A stretch of 64,000 nt of DNA from Arthrobacter sp. zg-Y238 (GTDB lineage: Bacteria; Actinomycetota; Actinomycetes; Actinomycetales; Micrococcaceae): NCBI RefSeq assembly GCF_024385525.1, contig NZ_JANFLU010000006.1:62001-126000 (forward strand), given 5' to 3'. Below, in pieces: positions 55,991 to 64,000 of the stretch; within the stretch, counting starts at the first letter, position 1; every line of letters starts with the position of its first letter. Position numbers and translations under genes: made by a program. The notes beneath the pieces were generated by a model. That model saw only the letters and a list, made by a program, of their open reading frames with translations, was not told the origin of the DNA and did not search any database.

Positions 55991-57002
55991 GTTCGGATTC
56001 CTCCCGCCAGGCGCGGGCCTGGGCTTTGAGTGCTTCGGTGGGCTCGGCGAAAACAAAGTCGAACATTTCCCGTCCGGGCCGCGGGCCGAGCGCCATGACA
56101 CCTTCGCGGACGGCGTCCGCGTTGGTCTTGGCATCCTGCAGCGCGGTGTCCAGGAACGCGTCGTCGGCTATCCCGTCGGCGAGCAACCGGTCTGCCAGCA
56201 GCTGGACCGGATCCGCGCCTTCGTCGCGCCGTTCCTCCGCCAGGCTCCGGTACCGGCCGGGATCGTCGCTGGTGGAGTGCGGGCCGCGGCGGTAGGTCAT
56301 GGCCTCGATCAGTACCGGTCCGTGTCCGGCCCTGGCGTGAGCGGCGGCCTCCCGCGTGGCGAGGACGACGGCGGCGGCGTCGTTGCCGTCCACGGTGATG
56401 GCCTTCATGCCGTACCCGGCGGCACGGGCGGCGACGGTTCCGCCGGCCACCTGGGCCTCGGTGGGCAGGGAAATGGCCCAGCCGTTGTTCTGGACGAAGA
56501 AAATGACCGGCGCCTTCAGGACGCCGGCGAAGTTCATTGCTTCATGGACGTCGCCCTGGGAGCTGGCGCCGTCGCCGAAGTAGGTCAGGGCCACGCCGGG
56601 GTTCCCGGCGAGGGTCTGGCCGTGGGCCCAACCCACGGCGTGCAGTACGGATCCGCCGACCACTGCCTGAATCGGGGCGAGCCGGGTCTGCACCGGGTTG
56701 TAGAGGCCGCCGTGCCAGCTGGCCTTATGGGTGGACATATAGGCGGTCATGTCCACGCCCATGGTCAGAGCCACCCCCATTTCCCGGTAGGTGGGGAAAA
56801 CGAAGTCATGCTCGGGGTCCATGGCGAAGGCGCTGCCCACCTGGGCGGCTTCCTGGCCCAGTTCCGGGGCATACCCGGGGATGATGCCCTGACGCTGCCA
56901 GGCGATTGCGGCGAGGTCCAGCTGCCGGACGGCGGTGACCAGGCGGTACAGCTCCCGGAGTTCCTCCGCCGGCAGGGCCGCAGGTTGCAGATTATTGTCC
57001 AT
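55983..57002 (-). CDS. 2-oxoacid dehydrogenase E1 alpha subunit
   Basis: A 339-residue thiamine-diphosphate subunit. The ThDP motif begins GDGASSQGD (residues 143-151) and ends at NN 172-173; the GPHSTSDDPGRYR phosphorylation-loop-like segment is present. I choose ATG 57002 because TAAATT ends seven bases before it; TTG 57011 would add three residues. It is the first gene of a four-gene operon (E1-alpha, E1-beta, lipoyl protein, hydrolase). No E3 (dihydrolipoamide dehydrogenase) is encoded in the window. Confidence 0.93.
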   Translation of the reverse strand: MDNNLQPAALPAEELRELYRLVTAVRQLDLAAIAWQRQGIIPGYAPELGQEAAQVGSAFAMDPEHDFVFPTYREMGVALTMGVDMTAYMSTHKASWHGGLYNPVQTRLAPIQAVVGGSVLHAVGWAHGQTLAGNPGVALTYFGDGASSQGDVHEAMNFAGVLKAPVIFFVQNNGWAISLPTEAQVAGGTVAARAAGYGMKAITVDGNDAAAVVLATREAAAHARAGHGPVLIEAMTYRRGPHSTSDDPGRYRSLAEERRDEGADPVQLLADRLLADGIADDAFLDTALQDAKTNADAVREGVMALGPRPGREMFDFVFAEPTEALKAQARAWREESEHV

Positions 57003-57009
57003 AGTCCGC

Positions 57010-57038
57010 AATTTAGTGGTTCACGCCACAGTCAGCAA
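57010..57038 (-). promoter_or_regulatory. promoter of the E1-alpha operon
   Basis: On the minus strand TTGCTG (57033-57038), a 17-bp spacer and TAAATT (57010-57015) make a good housekeeping-type promoter; the start codon lies seven bases after the -10, so the mRNA is probably leaderless. Confidence 0.7.
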
Positions 57039-57063
57039 ACAGCGCCCCGAACATGACACAGTC

Positions 57064-57072
57064 TGTACAAAT
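57064..57072 (+). promoter_or_regulatory. TGTACAAAT site upstream of the E1-alpha operon
   Basis: TGTACAAAT at 57064-57072 lies about 26 bp upstream of the -35. The same 9-mer occurs in reverse orientation in front of the nearby Lrp/AsnC gene (58692-58700). It is a candidate binding site for that regulator. Confidence 0.4.
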
Positions 57073-57108
57073 GTGGCATTCGGCAGTCGACTGTGCTTGG
57101 CAGTTTGC

Positions 57109-58545
57109 CTATCCGGCCTGGTTGCCTCGGTCCGCGGGTGCGGTGCGGACCTTGGCGGCGCTGCGCCGCTCGAAGGACCAGGCCAGCAGTACCAGCACGG
57201 TGCTGAGGGCCGCCGTCGCCAGCAGTTGGATACGCACATCGGGGTCGAAGAAGCCCAGGACCACGATTCCTGCGAGCAGTGCCAGCGCAAAGTAGGAGAG
57301 CCAGGGGAAGGCCCACATCTTGAACGTGAGTTCGACGCCGGCCGCTTCCGCCCGCCGCCGCAGGATGATCTGCGAAACAATGGAGATGCCCCAGACCACC
57401 AGGCAGGTGGAGCCGACGGTGTTGAGCAGGATCATCAGCACCGTGTCGGGGTAGAGGTAGTTCAGCACCACGGCGATGAAGCCGAAGACCACGGACGCCA
57501 GCACGGCCCGGCGGGGCACTCCGCCGGAGCCGAGGCGGCCCAGGGCAGCCGGAGCCCGGCCGCGCTCGCCCAGGGAGTAGATCATCCGGGACGCGCCGTA
57601 CAGGTTCGCGTTCATGGCGGACAGCAGTGCAATGACGATGACGACGGCCATGACCGTGTCCGCGCCGGGTACCTTCGCTGCGTGCAGGACGGCTACGAAC
57701 GGCCCGGTGCTCAGCGCTTCACTGTCCCAGGGCAGCACGGTGACCATCACCAGCACCGAACCGATGTAGAAGACCAGGATCCGCCAGATCACCGAGTTAA
57801 TGGCTCCGGCAATGTTCTTGGACGGCTCTTCGGTGTCCGCCGCCGCGATGGTGATGATCTCGGTGCCGCCGAAAGCGAAGACCACCAGCAGCAGTCCTGA
57901 GGCCACCCCGGTCAGCCCGTTGGGCATAAAGCCGCCGTTGTCGAAGAGGTTGGAGGTGCCCGGCGACGGGACGCCCGGAAGCAGTCCGGCCACAAAGGCG
58001 ACGCCGACCGCCAGGAAGATGATGATGGCCGCCACCTTCAGGATGGCAAACCAGTACTCGAATTCACCCAGACTGGCAGCCCCGGCCAGGTTGACGGCGG
58101 TAAACACGATGATGAACGCCAGCGCCAGCATCCACTGCTCGACGCCTGGGATCAGGGAAGCGACGATGGCCGCGGCGGCCGTGGCCTCCGCGGCTATGAC
58201 GATCACAATCTGGAACCACCACATCCACCCGACCGTGGTGCCCGCCGTGCGCCCCAGGGCTTTCTCGGCATACACGGAAAACGCACCGCTGCTGGGATCT
58301 GCCGCCGCCATCTCGCCCATCATGCGCATGATGAGAATCACCATGGTTCCGGCAATCAGGAAGGAGATCAGCACTGCGGGACCGGCGGCTGCGATACCTT
58401 CGCCGGACCCTACAAAGAGGCCGGTGCCGATGGCACTGCCGAGGCTCATCAGGACAAGGTGCCTCGGCTGCATCTTCTTCGCTCCGGACGGTTCCCCGGC
58501 CGGAAGTGCAGTATCAGTGCTGGACGGGCGGGCGGAACTGGGCAT
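57109..58545 (-). CDS. APC superfamily amino acid permease
   Basis: A 478-residue transporter with twelve predicted membrane helices. Helix 1 carries MSLGSAIGTGLFVGSGEGI, the substrate-binding break of the amino acid/polyamine/organocation family; GPAVLISFLIAG and the loop 6 region FGGTEIITIAAADTEEP are also typical. I start it at ATG 58545 (MPSSARPSS). Relatives move amino acids such as Asn, Pro, GABA or aromatic residues. It lies between the E1 operon and an Lrp-type regulator, so an amino acid whose breakdown feeds the dehydrogenase is plausible. Confidence 0.88.
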   Translation of the reverse strand: MPSSARPSSTDTALPAGEPSGAKKMQPRHLVLMSLGSAIGTGLFVGSGEGIAAAGPAVLISFLIAGTMVILIMRMMGEMAAADPSSGAFSVYAEKALGRTAGTTVGWMWWFQIVIVIAAEATAAAAIVASLIPGVEQWMLALAFIIVFTAVNLAGAASLGEFEYWFAILKVAAIIIFLAVGVAFVAGLLPGVPSPGTSNLFDNGGFMPNGLTGVASGLLLVVFAFGGTEIITIAAADTEEPSKNIAGAINSVIWRILVFYIGSVLVMVTVLPWDSEALSTGPFVAVLHAAKVPGADTVMAVVIVIALLSAMNANLYGASRMIYSLGERGRAPAALGRLGSGGVPRRAVLASVVFGFIAVVLNYLYPDTVLMILLNTVGSTCLVVWGISIVSQIILRRRAEAAGVELTFKMWAFPWLSYFALALLAGIVVLGFFDPDVRIQLLATAALSTVLVLLAWSFERRSAAKVRTAPADRGNQAG

Positions 58546-58730
58546 AACAGGGGAGGCCTTAGAACGAACGGATGGGCTGCCGGTGCGGGCACCGGCCGGC
58601 AGGGATGCTGCCGCGGGTCTGTACACCGGATTCCATCTTAAGGCCGGTTTGTGTGTCCTCTGTTCCGGCAGTCGGCCGTGCTGCCTTTACAATTTGTACA
58701 CTGCCTGTGCTTAGTCCCGGAAAGGACCCC
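58546..58730. promoter_or_regulatory. divergent promoter region of permease and Lrp gene
   Basis: The 185-bp gap holds TTTACAATTTGTACACTG at 58686-58703, which includes ACAATTTGTACA (58689-58700) and a TACACT -10-like hexamer at 58697-58702. The AT-rich imperfect palindrome looks like an Lrp-type operator controlling the permease, the regulator itself, or both. Confidence 0.5.
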
Positions 58731-59207
58731 ATGCCCACCGACGCGCTGGACGCCCGTATCGTCACCCTGTTTACCGACAACCCGCGTATGTCGGTGCTCG
58801 AGGCCTCGCGCCGGCTCGCCGTTGCCCGGGCCACCGTGCAGGCACGCTTGGACCGGATGCAGGAGACCGGAGTAATTGCCGGGTGGGGTCCGCGGATCGA
58901 CGCCGAGGCCCTGGGCTACGACGTCATCGCCTACTGCTCGCTCACCATCCGCCAGGACACAGGCCACGACGCAGTGGTTGCGGCACTGTCCCGGATTCCG
59001 GAAATCCAGGAGGTGCATACCGTCTCGGGGGAGAGCGACCTGCTGGCGCGCGTGGCGGCGCGGTCCAATTCTGACCTGCAGCGGGTGATTGACGCGATAG
59101 TCGCCACCAACACCGTCCTGCGGACCTCCTCGGTGATTGTGCTGAACACGCACTTCCAGGGGCGGATGCTGCCCCTGCTGAATGCCGCAGCAACACCGGA
59201 AGCCTGA
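58731..59207 (+). CDS. Lrp/AsnC family transcriptional regulator
   Basis: A 158-residue regulator starting at ATG 58731 behind GGAAAGGA. The N-terminal helix-turn-helix contains ALDARIVTLFTDNPRMSVLEASRRLAVARATVQARLDRM, and the C-terminal RAM domain has VHTVSGESDLLARV, the usual ligand-binding Gly region. Members respond to amino acids and often control adjacent transport or catabolic genes, including branched-chain 2-oxoacid dehydrogenase operons (BkdR). The neighbouring permease and E1 operon are the obvious targets. Confidence 0.92.
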   Translation: MPTDALDARIVTLFTDNPRMSVLEASRRLAVARATVQARLDRMQETGVIAGWGPRIDAEALGYDVIAYCSLTIRQDTGHDAVVAALSRIPEIQEVHTVSGESDLLARVAARSNSDLQRVIDAIVATNTVLRTSSVIVLNTHFQGRMLPLLNAAATPEA

Positions 59208-59230
59208 GCTGTGATGCACCGCACAGCCGT

Positions 59231-59236
59231 TACACT
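59231..59236 (+). promoter_or_regulatory. -10 element of the M20 peptidase gene
   Basis: TACACT at 59231-59236 ends six bases before ATG 59243, another probable leaderless start. Confidence 0.5.
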
Positions 59237-59242
59237 CGCCCC

Positions 59243-60643
59243 ATGCTCAGCTCTCCCACGGCGCTATCCGCCGCTGCACTCGGCCGCGCGGCCGCCCCGA
59301 AGCTTGCCCGGCTCCTGACGTACCGCACCGTTTCCTCGCGGGTGCCCGAGGAAATGGAGCCGGACCAGTTCGAAGCCTTTATTGCAGCGCTTCCGGAACT
59401 CTTCCCCCTGGTTTCCGCCGCCCTGCAGCTGGAACGGGTCAACGGATTCGGGCTGCTGTACCGCTGGCCCGGGACAGCGTCACCGGAGGCCTCACCGGAA
59501 GCTGCGGCGGGGGATCCGGCGGACGGCAGGGGTCCCGCGGTGCTGATGGCCCACTATGACGTGGTCCCTGTGGAGGACCCGTCGCGCTGGGACTACCCGC
59601 CGTTCGCCGGCACGGTCACGGAAACCTCCATCGAAGGCCGCGGCGCCCTCGATGACAAGGGTGCGCTGGCTGCCGTCCTCGAAGCGGCTGAACAGCTGCT
59701 CGCTGAGGGGTTCGCACCCGCAGGGGACATCTACTTCTCGTTCGGCAACAACGAGGAAACGGCCGGCGATACGGCTGCTGCTGCCGCTGCCCTGCTCGCG
59801 GAACGCGGCATCCGTCCCTGGCTGGTGCTGGATGAAGGGGGAGCGGTCGCCTCGGGTGCCTTCCCGTTCGTGTCTGCGCCGCTCGCCGTCGTCGGCGTCT
59901 CCGAAAAGGGCATCCTCGACGTCGAACTGGCGGTCGAGGACGCCGGCGGGCATGCGTCCACGCCAAACCGGATGGGCGCAACGGCGCGGCTGGCCCGCGC
60001 CGTCGTCCGCCTGGACCGCCGTCCTTTCCCGGCGTCCCTTCCGGAGGTAAGCGTGGAAATGGTCCAGCGGCTGTCCGGCTCGGCACCGCTGCCGCTCCGC
60101 CTGGTGCTGGGCAACGCCGCCCACCTGCGCGGTGCGCTCACCCGGGTGTTCGGCCTGCTCGGCGGGGAGCCCAACGCCATGACCCGCACCACGGTGGCGG
60201 TGACCCAGCTGCGGGGAAGCAAGGGATCCAATGTCCTGGCCACGCGCGCTACGGCCAATGCCAATATCCGGGTGGCCGTGGGTGAGACGGTGGCGTCCAC
60301 GGTGTCGCGGCTGCGGTCGATCATCCGGGACCCCCAGGTGAGCCTGCGCGTGGTGGAGGGCAACGAGCCGTCGCCGGTCTCCGCAACGGACAACGCCCAG
60401 TTCGCCCTGCTGGAGGAAACCATCCGGACCTGCTTCCCGGATGCCGTCCCGGTGCCGTACATCATGCTGGGCGGAACCGATGCGCGCCGCTTCACCTCCA
60501 TCTGCGACGCGGTGTACCGTTTCGCCCCCTTCCGGATGAGTGCTGCGGACCGGGCCAGCATCCACGCCGACAACGAACGGCTGGGCATTGAAACGTTCGG
60601 TGAGGGCATCGCGTTCTACAAGGCCCTGATGGGTGCGCTCTGA
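59243..60643 (+). CDS. M20 family metallopeptidase
   Basis: A 466-residue dinuclear zinc carboxypeptidase/deacylase. Metal and catalytic residues appear in LMAHYDVVPVE, IEGRGALDDKGALA, FGNNEETAGDT and LVLDEGG, with a late HADNERLGIE His. The dimerisation (lid) domain lies around residues 215-345. The resemblance is to the PM20D1/Gly-X carboxypeptidase branch. It forms an operon with the following MFS gene, whose ATG overlaps its stop. Confidence 0.9.
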   Translation: MLSSPTALSAAALGRAAAPKLARLLTYRTVSSRVPEEMEPDQFEAFIAALPELFPLVSAALQLERVNGFGLLYRWPGTASPEASPEAAAGDPADGRGPAVLMAHYDVVPVEDPSRWDYPPFAGTVTETSIEGRGALDDKGALAAVLEAAEQLLAEGFAPAGDIYFSFGNNEETAGDTAAAAAALLAERGIRPWLVLDEGGAVASGAFPFVSAPLAVVGVSEKGILDVELAVEDAGGHASTPNRMGATARLARAVVRLDRRPFPASLPEVSVEMVQRLSGSAPLPLRLVLGNAAHLRGALTRVFGLLGGEPNAMTRTTVAVTQLRGSKGSNVLATRATANANIRVAVGETVASTVSRLRSIIRDPQVSLRVVEGNEPSPVSATDNAQFALLEETIRTCFPDAVPVPYIMLGGTDARRFTSICDAVYRFAPFRMSAADRASIHADNERLGIETFGEGIAFYKALMGAL

Positions 60644-62106
60644 TGTCCGCGCCGTCCCTGCCCGGGCTGCGCATGATCGGCCCCCTCGTGGGGTTCCTGG
60701 TGCTGGTGGAAATCACCAGCGGCATCCTGCAGGGCTACTACACGCCGCTGCTCACTGACATTGCCCGCAATTTGGGGATCGACGACGGCGACGTCAACTG
60801 GTTTGAATCCGCCCAGCTGATGCTCAGCGCCCTGGCCGTGCCCATCCTGGCGAAGCTGGGGGACATCTACGGGCACAAGCGCATCCTGCTGGTCTCCACG
60901 GTCCTGACGGCGGCGGCTTCCTGGGGAGTTGCCGTGGCACCGGACTTCTGGACGTTCCTGGCCGCGTGGTCGCTCCAGGGGTTCTACGTGGTCTGGCTGC
61001 CGATGGAAATCGCCCTGATCTTCAGCCGGGTGCGCCACACCCCGAACCGGGCCGTGCTGACCCGCAAGGCGGCAGGCCTGCTGGTCGGCGCACTCGAGCT
61101 GGGCGTGATCGGCGGAGCCCTGCTGGGTGGAGTGCTGGTGGAGCACCTCCCGCTCTGGCTCACGCTGTGCGTGCCCGCCGCCGCGGTGACGCTGTGCATT
61201 TTCGCCGTGCACTTCGGAGTGCCGGAATCCAGCTCCCTGGACGGCGGGACGGTGGACCGCACCGGCTTCGTCCTGCTGGCGGTCGGGCTGCTGCTGCTTA
61301 CCTCCGGGCTGACCTTCCTGCGGATCAACGGTCCGGATACCTGGTGGGTGTGGGCGGTCCTTGCCGCCGGTGCCGCCGCGTTCATTCCCTTTGTCCGTTA
61401 CGAGCTCGGGCAGAAGGATCCGCTGGTGGACTTTCGGATGCTGCGCAGCCCGTCCATGTGGCCGGTCCAGCTGACGGCGGGGCTGTTCGGCATTTCGGTG
61501 CTTGGCGCCCAGGCGCCCATGTCCACGTTCGCCCGCACCGATCCCGGACTGCACGGCTACGGCCTGGGACTGGCGGCGTCGCAGGTGTCCATCATCATCG
61601 GCACCTACGTCTTCGCGCTGCTCGCCGGCGCGCTGCTCTTCCCCCTGGCAGCCCGGAGGACCACCCCGAGGAACACCTTGGTAGGTGCGTCGCTCCTGGT
61701 CGGTGTCGGCTACGGGCTCTTCCTGCCCTTCCATGACACCCTGCCGCAGGCCCTAATGAACATGGTGGTCGCCGGGCTGGGGTCGGGGGCGTTGGTGGCT
61801 GCGCTTCCCTCGGCTGCTGCCGCGGCGGCGCCGCTGAACAGAACCGGCATGGCAACCGGACTGACCAACACCACCAAGACCATCGGCGGGTCCTTCGCTT
61901 CGGCGGTCTTCGGAATTGCGCTGGCAGGCGCAGCTGCGGACGCTCTCTCGAGTTCAGCCGCCGACGCCGGGACGGTGGCACCGCTGGAGGGCTACCTGAC
62001 GGTCTGGGCAGTGTGTTCGGTGACTGCGTTTATTGCCGCGGCCCTCCTGCTGCTGGTGCCCCGGCTGGCATTCGCCGATCCGCCGCTGACGGAGGCGGCC
62101 GCCTAG
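60643..62106 (+). CDS. MFS transporter
   Basis: A 487-residue permease with about fourteen membrane segments. Loop 2-3 reads AKLGDIYGHKRILLVST, the MFS signature, and the layout fits the DHA2 drug:H+ antiporter branch. Its ATG shares a base with the peptidase TGA, so the two are coupled; the peptidase product or substrate may be carried, but that is inference. Its stop overlaps by 4 bp the stop of the convergent MarR gene. Confidence 0.87.
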   Translation: MSAPSLPGLRMIGPLVGFLVLVEITSGILQGYYTPLLTDIARNLGIDDGDVNWFESAQLMLSALAVPILAKLGDIYGHKRILLVSTVLTAAASWGVAVAPDFWTFLAAWSLQGFYVVWLPMEIALIFSRVRHTPNRAVLTRKAAGLLVGALELGVIGGALLGGVLVEHLPLWLTLCVPAAAVTLCIFAVHFGVPESSSLDGGTVDRTGFVLLAVGLLLLTSGLTFLRINGPDTWWVWAVLAAGAAAFIPFVRYELGQKDPLVDFRMLRSPSMWPVQLTAGLFGISVLGAQAPMSTFARTDPGLHGYGLGLAASQVSIIIGTYVFALLAGALLFPLAARRTTPRNTLVGASLLVGVGYGLFLPFHDTLPQALMNMVVAGLGSGALVAALPSAAAAAAPLNRTGMATGLTNTTKTIGGSFASAVFGIALAGAAADALSSSAADAGTVAPLEGYLTVWAVCSVTAFIAAALLLLVPRLAFADPPLTEAAA

Positions 62107-62558
62107 TCCGTCAGGCTGGCCAGGACCTTGTCCGTCAGTTCCTTCAGGCGTGCCAGCTCAGCGTTGTCCAGGGCCGGCGTCAGCAGTTCGTGGATTCCGC
62201 GTACGTGGATGCGGCCCAGCCGCCGTTGGACAGCCCGCCCCTCATCGGTCAGCGAAAGTTCCACGCCGCGCTGGTCCTGTTGTGCCGGCCGGCGCTGCAC
62301 CAGGCCCCGGGCTTCAAGCCGGTCCACCATCCGGCTCAGGCTGGGCTGGCTGATGAGCAGGTGCTCGTTGAGCTCGTTGAGCCGTAACCAGCCGCCGGGG
62401 CAACGCGTCAGGTTGAACAGGACGTCGTACTCCCGCATGGTGAGCTCCCGGAATTCCGGATCCCGCTGCAGCCGCCGCATGACGCCGACCTGGACCCGGA
62501 ACAAGGATTCCCACGCTTCGGCTGCCTGTTTCGCCGTGACGTCGTTTGTTGAGTGCAT
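62103..62558 (-). CDS. MarR family transcriptional regulator
   Basis: A 151-residue winged-helix regulator. The recognition region includes LRLNELNEHLLISQPSLSRMVDRLEARGLVQRR and the wing DQRGVELSLTDEGRAV. TAGGCT (62565-62570) lies six bases from ATG 62558, overlapping the stop codon of the upstream LLM gene, so MarR may have its own leaderless promoter as well as read-through from the LLM gene. The likely target is the LLM promoter and perhaps the convergent MFS gene. Confidence 0.92.
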   Translation of the reverse strand: MHSTNDVTAKQAAEAWESLFRVQVGVMRRLQRDPEFRELTMREYDVLFNLTRCPGGWLRLNELNEHLLISQPSLSRMVDRLEARGLVQRRPAQQDQRGVELSLTDEGRAVQRRLGRIHVRGIHELLTPALDNAELARLKELTDKVLASLTD

Positions 62559-62567
62559 TGTCCCAGC

Positions 62568-63692
62568 CTACTGAACCGCAGGAGACGGCGATGCAGATGA
62601 CGAGGCAGGCTTCACATCTGCCTTCCGTGCTGCCACCCGTGCGGCGTGGGTAGGTCCTTCGGGAACGTCGTCCGGACGGCGGGAATCGAATTCCCTCCGC
62701 AGTTCCGGCAGCACGTACTCGCCGAAGAGGTCCAGCTGCTCCAGCACCGTCTTGAGGGGCAGTCCTGCATGGTCGATCAGGAACAGCTGGCGCTGGTAGT
62801 CACCGAAGTACTCCTGGAAGCTCAACGTTTTCTCCAGTACCTCCTGCGGGCTGCCCACCGTCAGCGGGGTCTGTGCGGTGAAGTCCTCCATGCTTGGCCC
62901 ATGGCCGTATACCGGGGCGTTGTCGAAGTACGGGCGGAACTCGTTGACGGCGTCCTGGGAGTTCTTGCGCATGAAGAACTGTCCTCCGAGTCCCACAATG
63001 GCCTGATCGGCGCGGCCGTGGCCGTAGTGTTCGTAGCGCTCGCGGTACAGGCCGATCAGCTGCATGTAATGCTCCTTCGGCCAGAAAATGTTGTTGGCGA
63101 AGAATCCGTCTCCGAAGTAGGCGGCAATTTCGGCCACCTGCGGCGTACGGATGGAGCCGTGCCAGACGAAGGGGGCGACGTCGTCGAGCGGGCGTGGCGT
63201 GGCCGTGAAGTTGTGCAGCGGGGTGCGGAACTTGCCCTGCCAGTTCACGGTTTCGTTGTCCCACAGCTGGCGCAGCAGGTTGTAGTTCTCTACTGTCAGT
63301 TCCACCGAGTCCTGCGGATCCTTGCCGAACCAGGGGTAGACAGGCGCGGTGTTGCCGCGGCCAAGGACCAGATCCACCCGGCCGTCCGCGAGGTGCTGGA
63401 GCATCGCGAAGTCTTCCGCGATCTTCACCGGGTCATTGGTGGTGATCAGCGTTGTGGTGGTGGAGAGGATGATCCGCTCCGTTTGTGCGGCAATGTAGCC
63501 CAGCAGAGTGGTGGGGGAGCTGGCATAGAACGGCGGATTGTGGTGCTCGCCGGTGGCGTAGACATCCATGCCGATTTCTTCGACCTTGCGGGCAATGGCC
63601 ACGGCGGCCTTGATGCGCTCCGCCTCGGTCGGGATTCGTCCGGTGACGGGATCTCGGGTGATGTCGCTGACGCTGAAGACGCCGATCTGCAT
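62568..63692 (-). CDS. LLM class flavin-dependent oxidoreductase
   Basis: A 374-residue bacterial luciferase-like monooxygenase starting at ATG 63692 (MQIGVFSVSD) behind GGAGGCAACC. Family features include MDVYATGEHHNPPF, TTTTLITTNDPVKIAEDFAMLQHLADGRVDLVLGRGN and ARG-type flavin contacts. These enzymes use FMNH2 from a partner reductase; the substrate is unknown. An in-frame ATG at 63743 lies in the operator region and is rejected. It is followed by marR after 9 bp. Confidence 0.9.
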   Translation of the reverse strand: MQIGVFSVSDITRDPVTGRIPTEAERIKAAVAIARKVEEIGMDVYATGEHHNPPFYASSPTTLLGYIAAQTERIILSTTTTLITTNDPVKIAEDFAMLQHLADGRVDLVLGRGNTAPVYPWFGKDPQDSVELTVENYNLLRQLWDNETVNWQGKFRTPLHNFTATPRPLDDVAPFVWHGSIRTPQVAEIAAYFGDGFFANNIFWPKEHYMQLIGLYRERYEHYGHGRADQAIVGLGGQFFMRKNSQDAVNEFRPYFDNAPVYGHGPSMEDFTAQTPLTVGSPQEVLEKTLSFQEYFGDYQRQLFLIDHAGLPLKTVLEQLDLFGEYVLPELRREFDSRRPDDVPEGPTHAARVAARKADVKPASSSASPSPAVQ

Positions 63693-63722
63693 GGTTGCCT
63701 CCGGAAGTTCGGGTGTTTCTAA

Positions 63723-63740
63723 AGTATATGCATATGCATA
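63723..63740 (-). promoter_or_regulatory. AT-rich palindrome and promoter of the LLM gene
   Basis: ATGCATATGCAT at 63728-63739 is a perfect 12-bp palindrome in very GC-rich DNA. On the minus strand TATACT (63723-63728) is a likely -10, and TTAGGT about 18 bp upstream a weak -35, so the palindrome fills the spacer. This is where a MarR dimer would block transcription. Confidence 0.6.
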
Positions 63741-64000
63741 CATCTCACCTAACCGTTACGGGATTCGGTTCATTCCCGGTCCGGGCTCCGGTTCGGTGGG
63801 TGCGGGTGCGGGTGCGGGGTGGGTGCGGCGGTGTTAGTGGTGCGGCATCGTTCGGTTGGGGTGCGGCCTGTGGGGTCGGGGCGCTCGGGTGTGCGCTGGG
63901 TGGGCGACGACGGTCCGGTCACGTTGCGGGGGAATGGCGCGGCCGGTGGACGACGCTGGCGTGGCGGTTCGATTGCTGCCGCTGGACGCGAAAATCGTTT
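63741..64000 (+). other. right-edge region with GGGTGC repeats and a possible partial gene
   Basis: GGGTGC occurs three times in tandem at 63798-63815 in a G-rich strand. From GTG 63831 a frame stays open to the window end (56 codons, including RSGVRWVGDDGPVTLRGNG), but its third-position GC is lower than that of neighbouring genes, and the opposite strand is also open over most of the stretch. I see no family. It is either the 5' end of a gene cut by the window or non-coding. Confidence 0.2.

Noticed and set aside
63768-64000. Pro/Arg-rich minus-strand frame at the right edge
   Set aside because: It has no start within the window, no recognisable family and appears to be a complement of G-rich repeats.

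Overview
The window is about 66% GC with GTG and TTG starts, NucS instead of MutSL nearby, a MurA with Asp at the catalytic position, actinobacterial DUF families (DUF2550, DUF2017, DUF3039) and an Arg/Asn-rich Rho. Gene content and order (rho-prfA-prmC-tsaC ... wecA-atp operon-DUF2550-murA ... nucS ... clpS-DUF2017-murI-MBL-rph-rdgB) follow the actinobacterial chromosome known from Mycobacterium. Overall style points to a Micrococcaceae member such as Arthrobacter sensu lato; that genus guess is inference.

Layout. 0.2-5.3 kb: rho, prfA, prmC, tsaC. 5.3-10.2 kb: a surface-polysaccharide module (epimerase, two GT2 glycosyltransferases, CapD/FlaA1-like enzyme) wedged between the conserved tsaC and wecA genes. 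10.2-19.7 kb: WecA-like transferase, two small AtpI/AtpZ-type membrane proteins, atpBEFHAGDC, DUF2550. 19.8-25.3 kb: murA, a cold-shock gene with a long structured leader, nagA, nucS, a zinc-site protein and an AI-2E-type permease. 25.6-34.0 kb: membrane protein, thioredoxin-TPR protein, OYE oxidoreductase, ABC exporter pair, DUF3039, helicase. 34.1-43.8 kb: pncA-pncB, clpS-DUF2017, murI-MBL, secreted hydrolase, rph-rdgB, DedA, exonuclease-BRCT. 43.9-53.6 kb: a degenerate ADP-ribosylglycohydrolase-like gene, a 620-bp repeat-bearing gap, aquaporin, sbcDC, MFS, a 56-residue acidic protein, a soluble Ser/Thr kinase. 53.7-59.2 kb: a 2-oxoacid dehydrogenase-type operon whose E2 is split into a stand-alone lipoyl protein and an alpha/beta hydrolase, plus a permease and an Lrp/AsnC regulator. 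59.2-64 kb: M20 peptidase, MFS, MarR, LLM monooxygenase and an unresolved right edge.

Most genes are housekeeping. The most unusual items are the E1-alpha/E1-beta/lipoyl/hydrolase operon with no acyltransferase domain and an Lrp-box candidate; the repeat field at 44.97-45.30 kb beside an ADP-ribosylglycohydrolase-like gene that lacks both metal motifs; the cold-shock leader with a hairpin and a possible 43-codon frame; and a set of a dozen or so genes that carry a -10 hexamer exactly 6-7 nt before the start codon, i.e. probable leaderless mRNAs. No tRNA, rRNA, insertion sequence, prophage or CRISPR array was seen.
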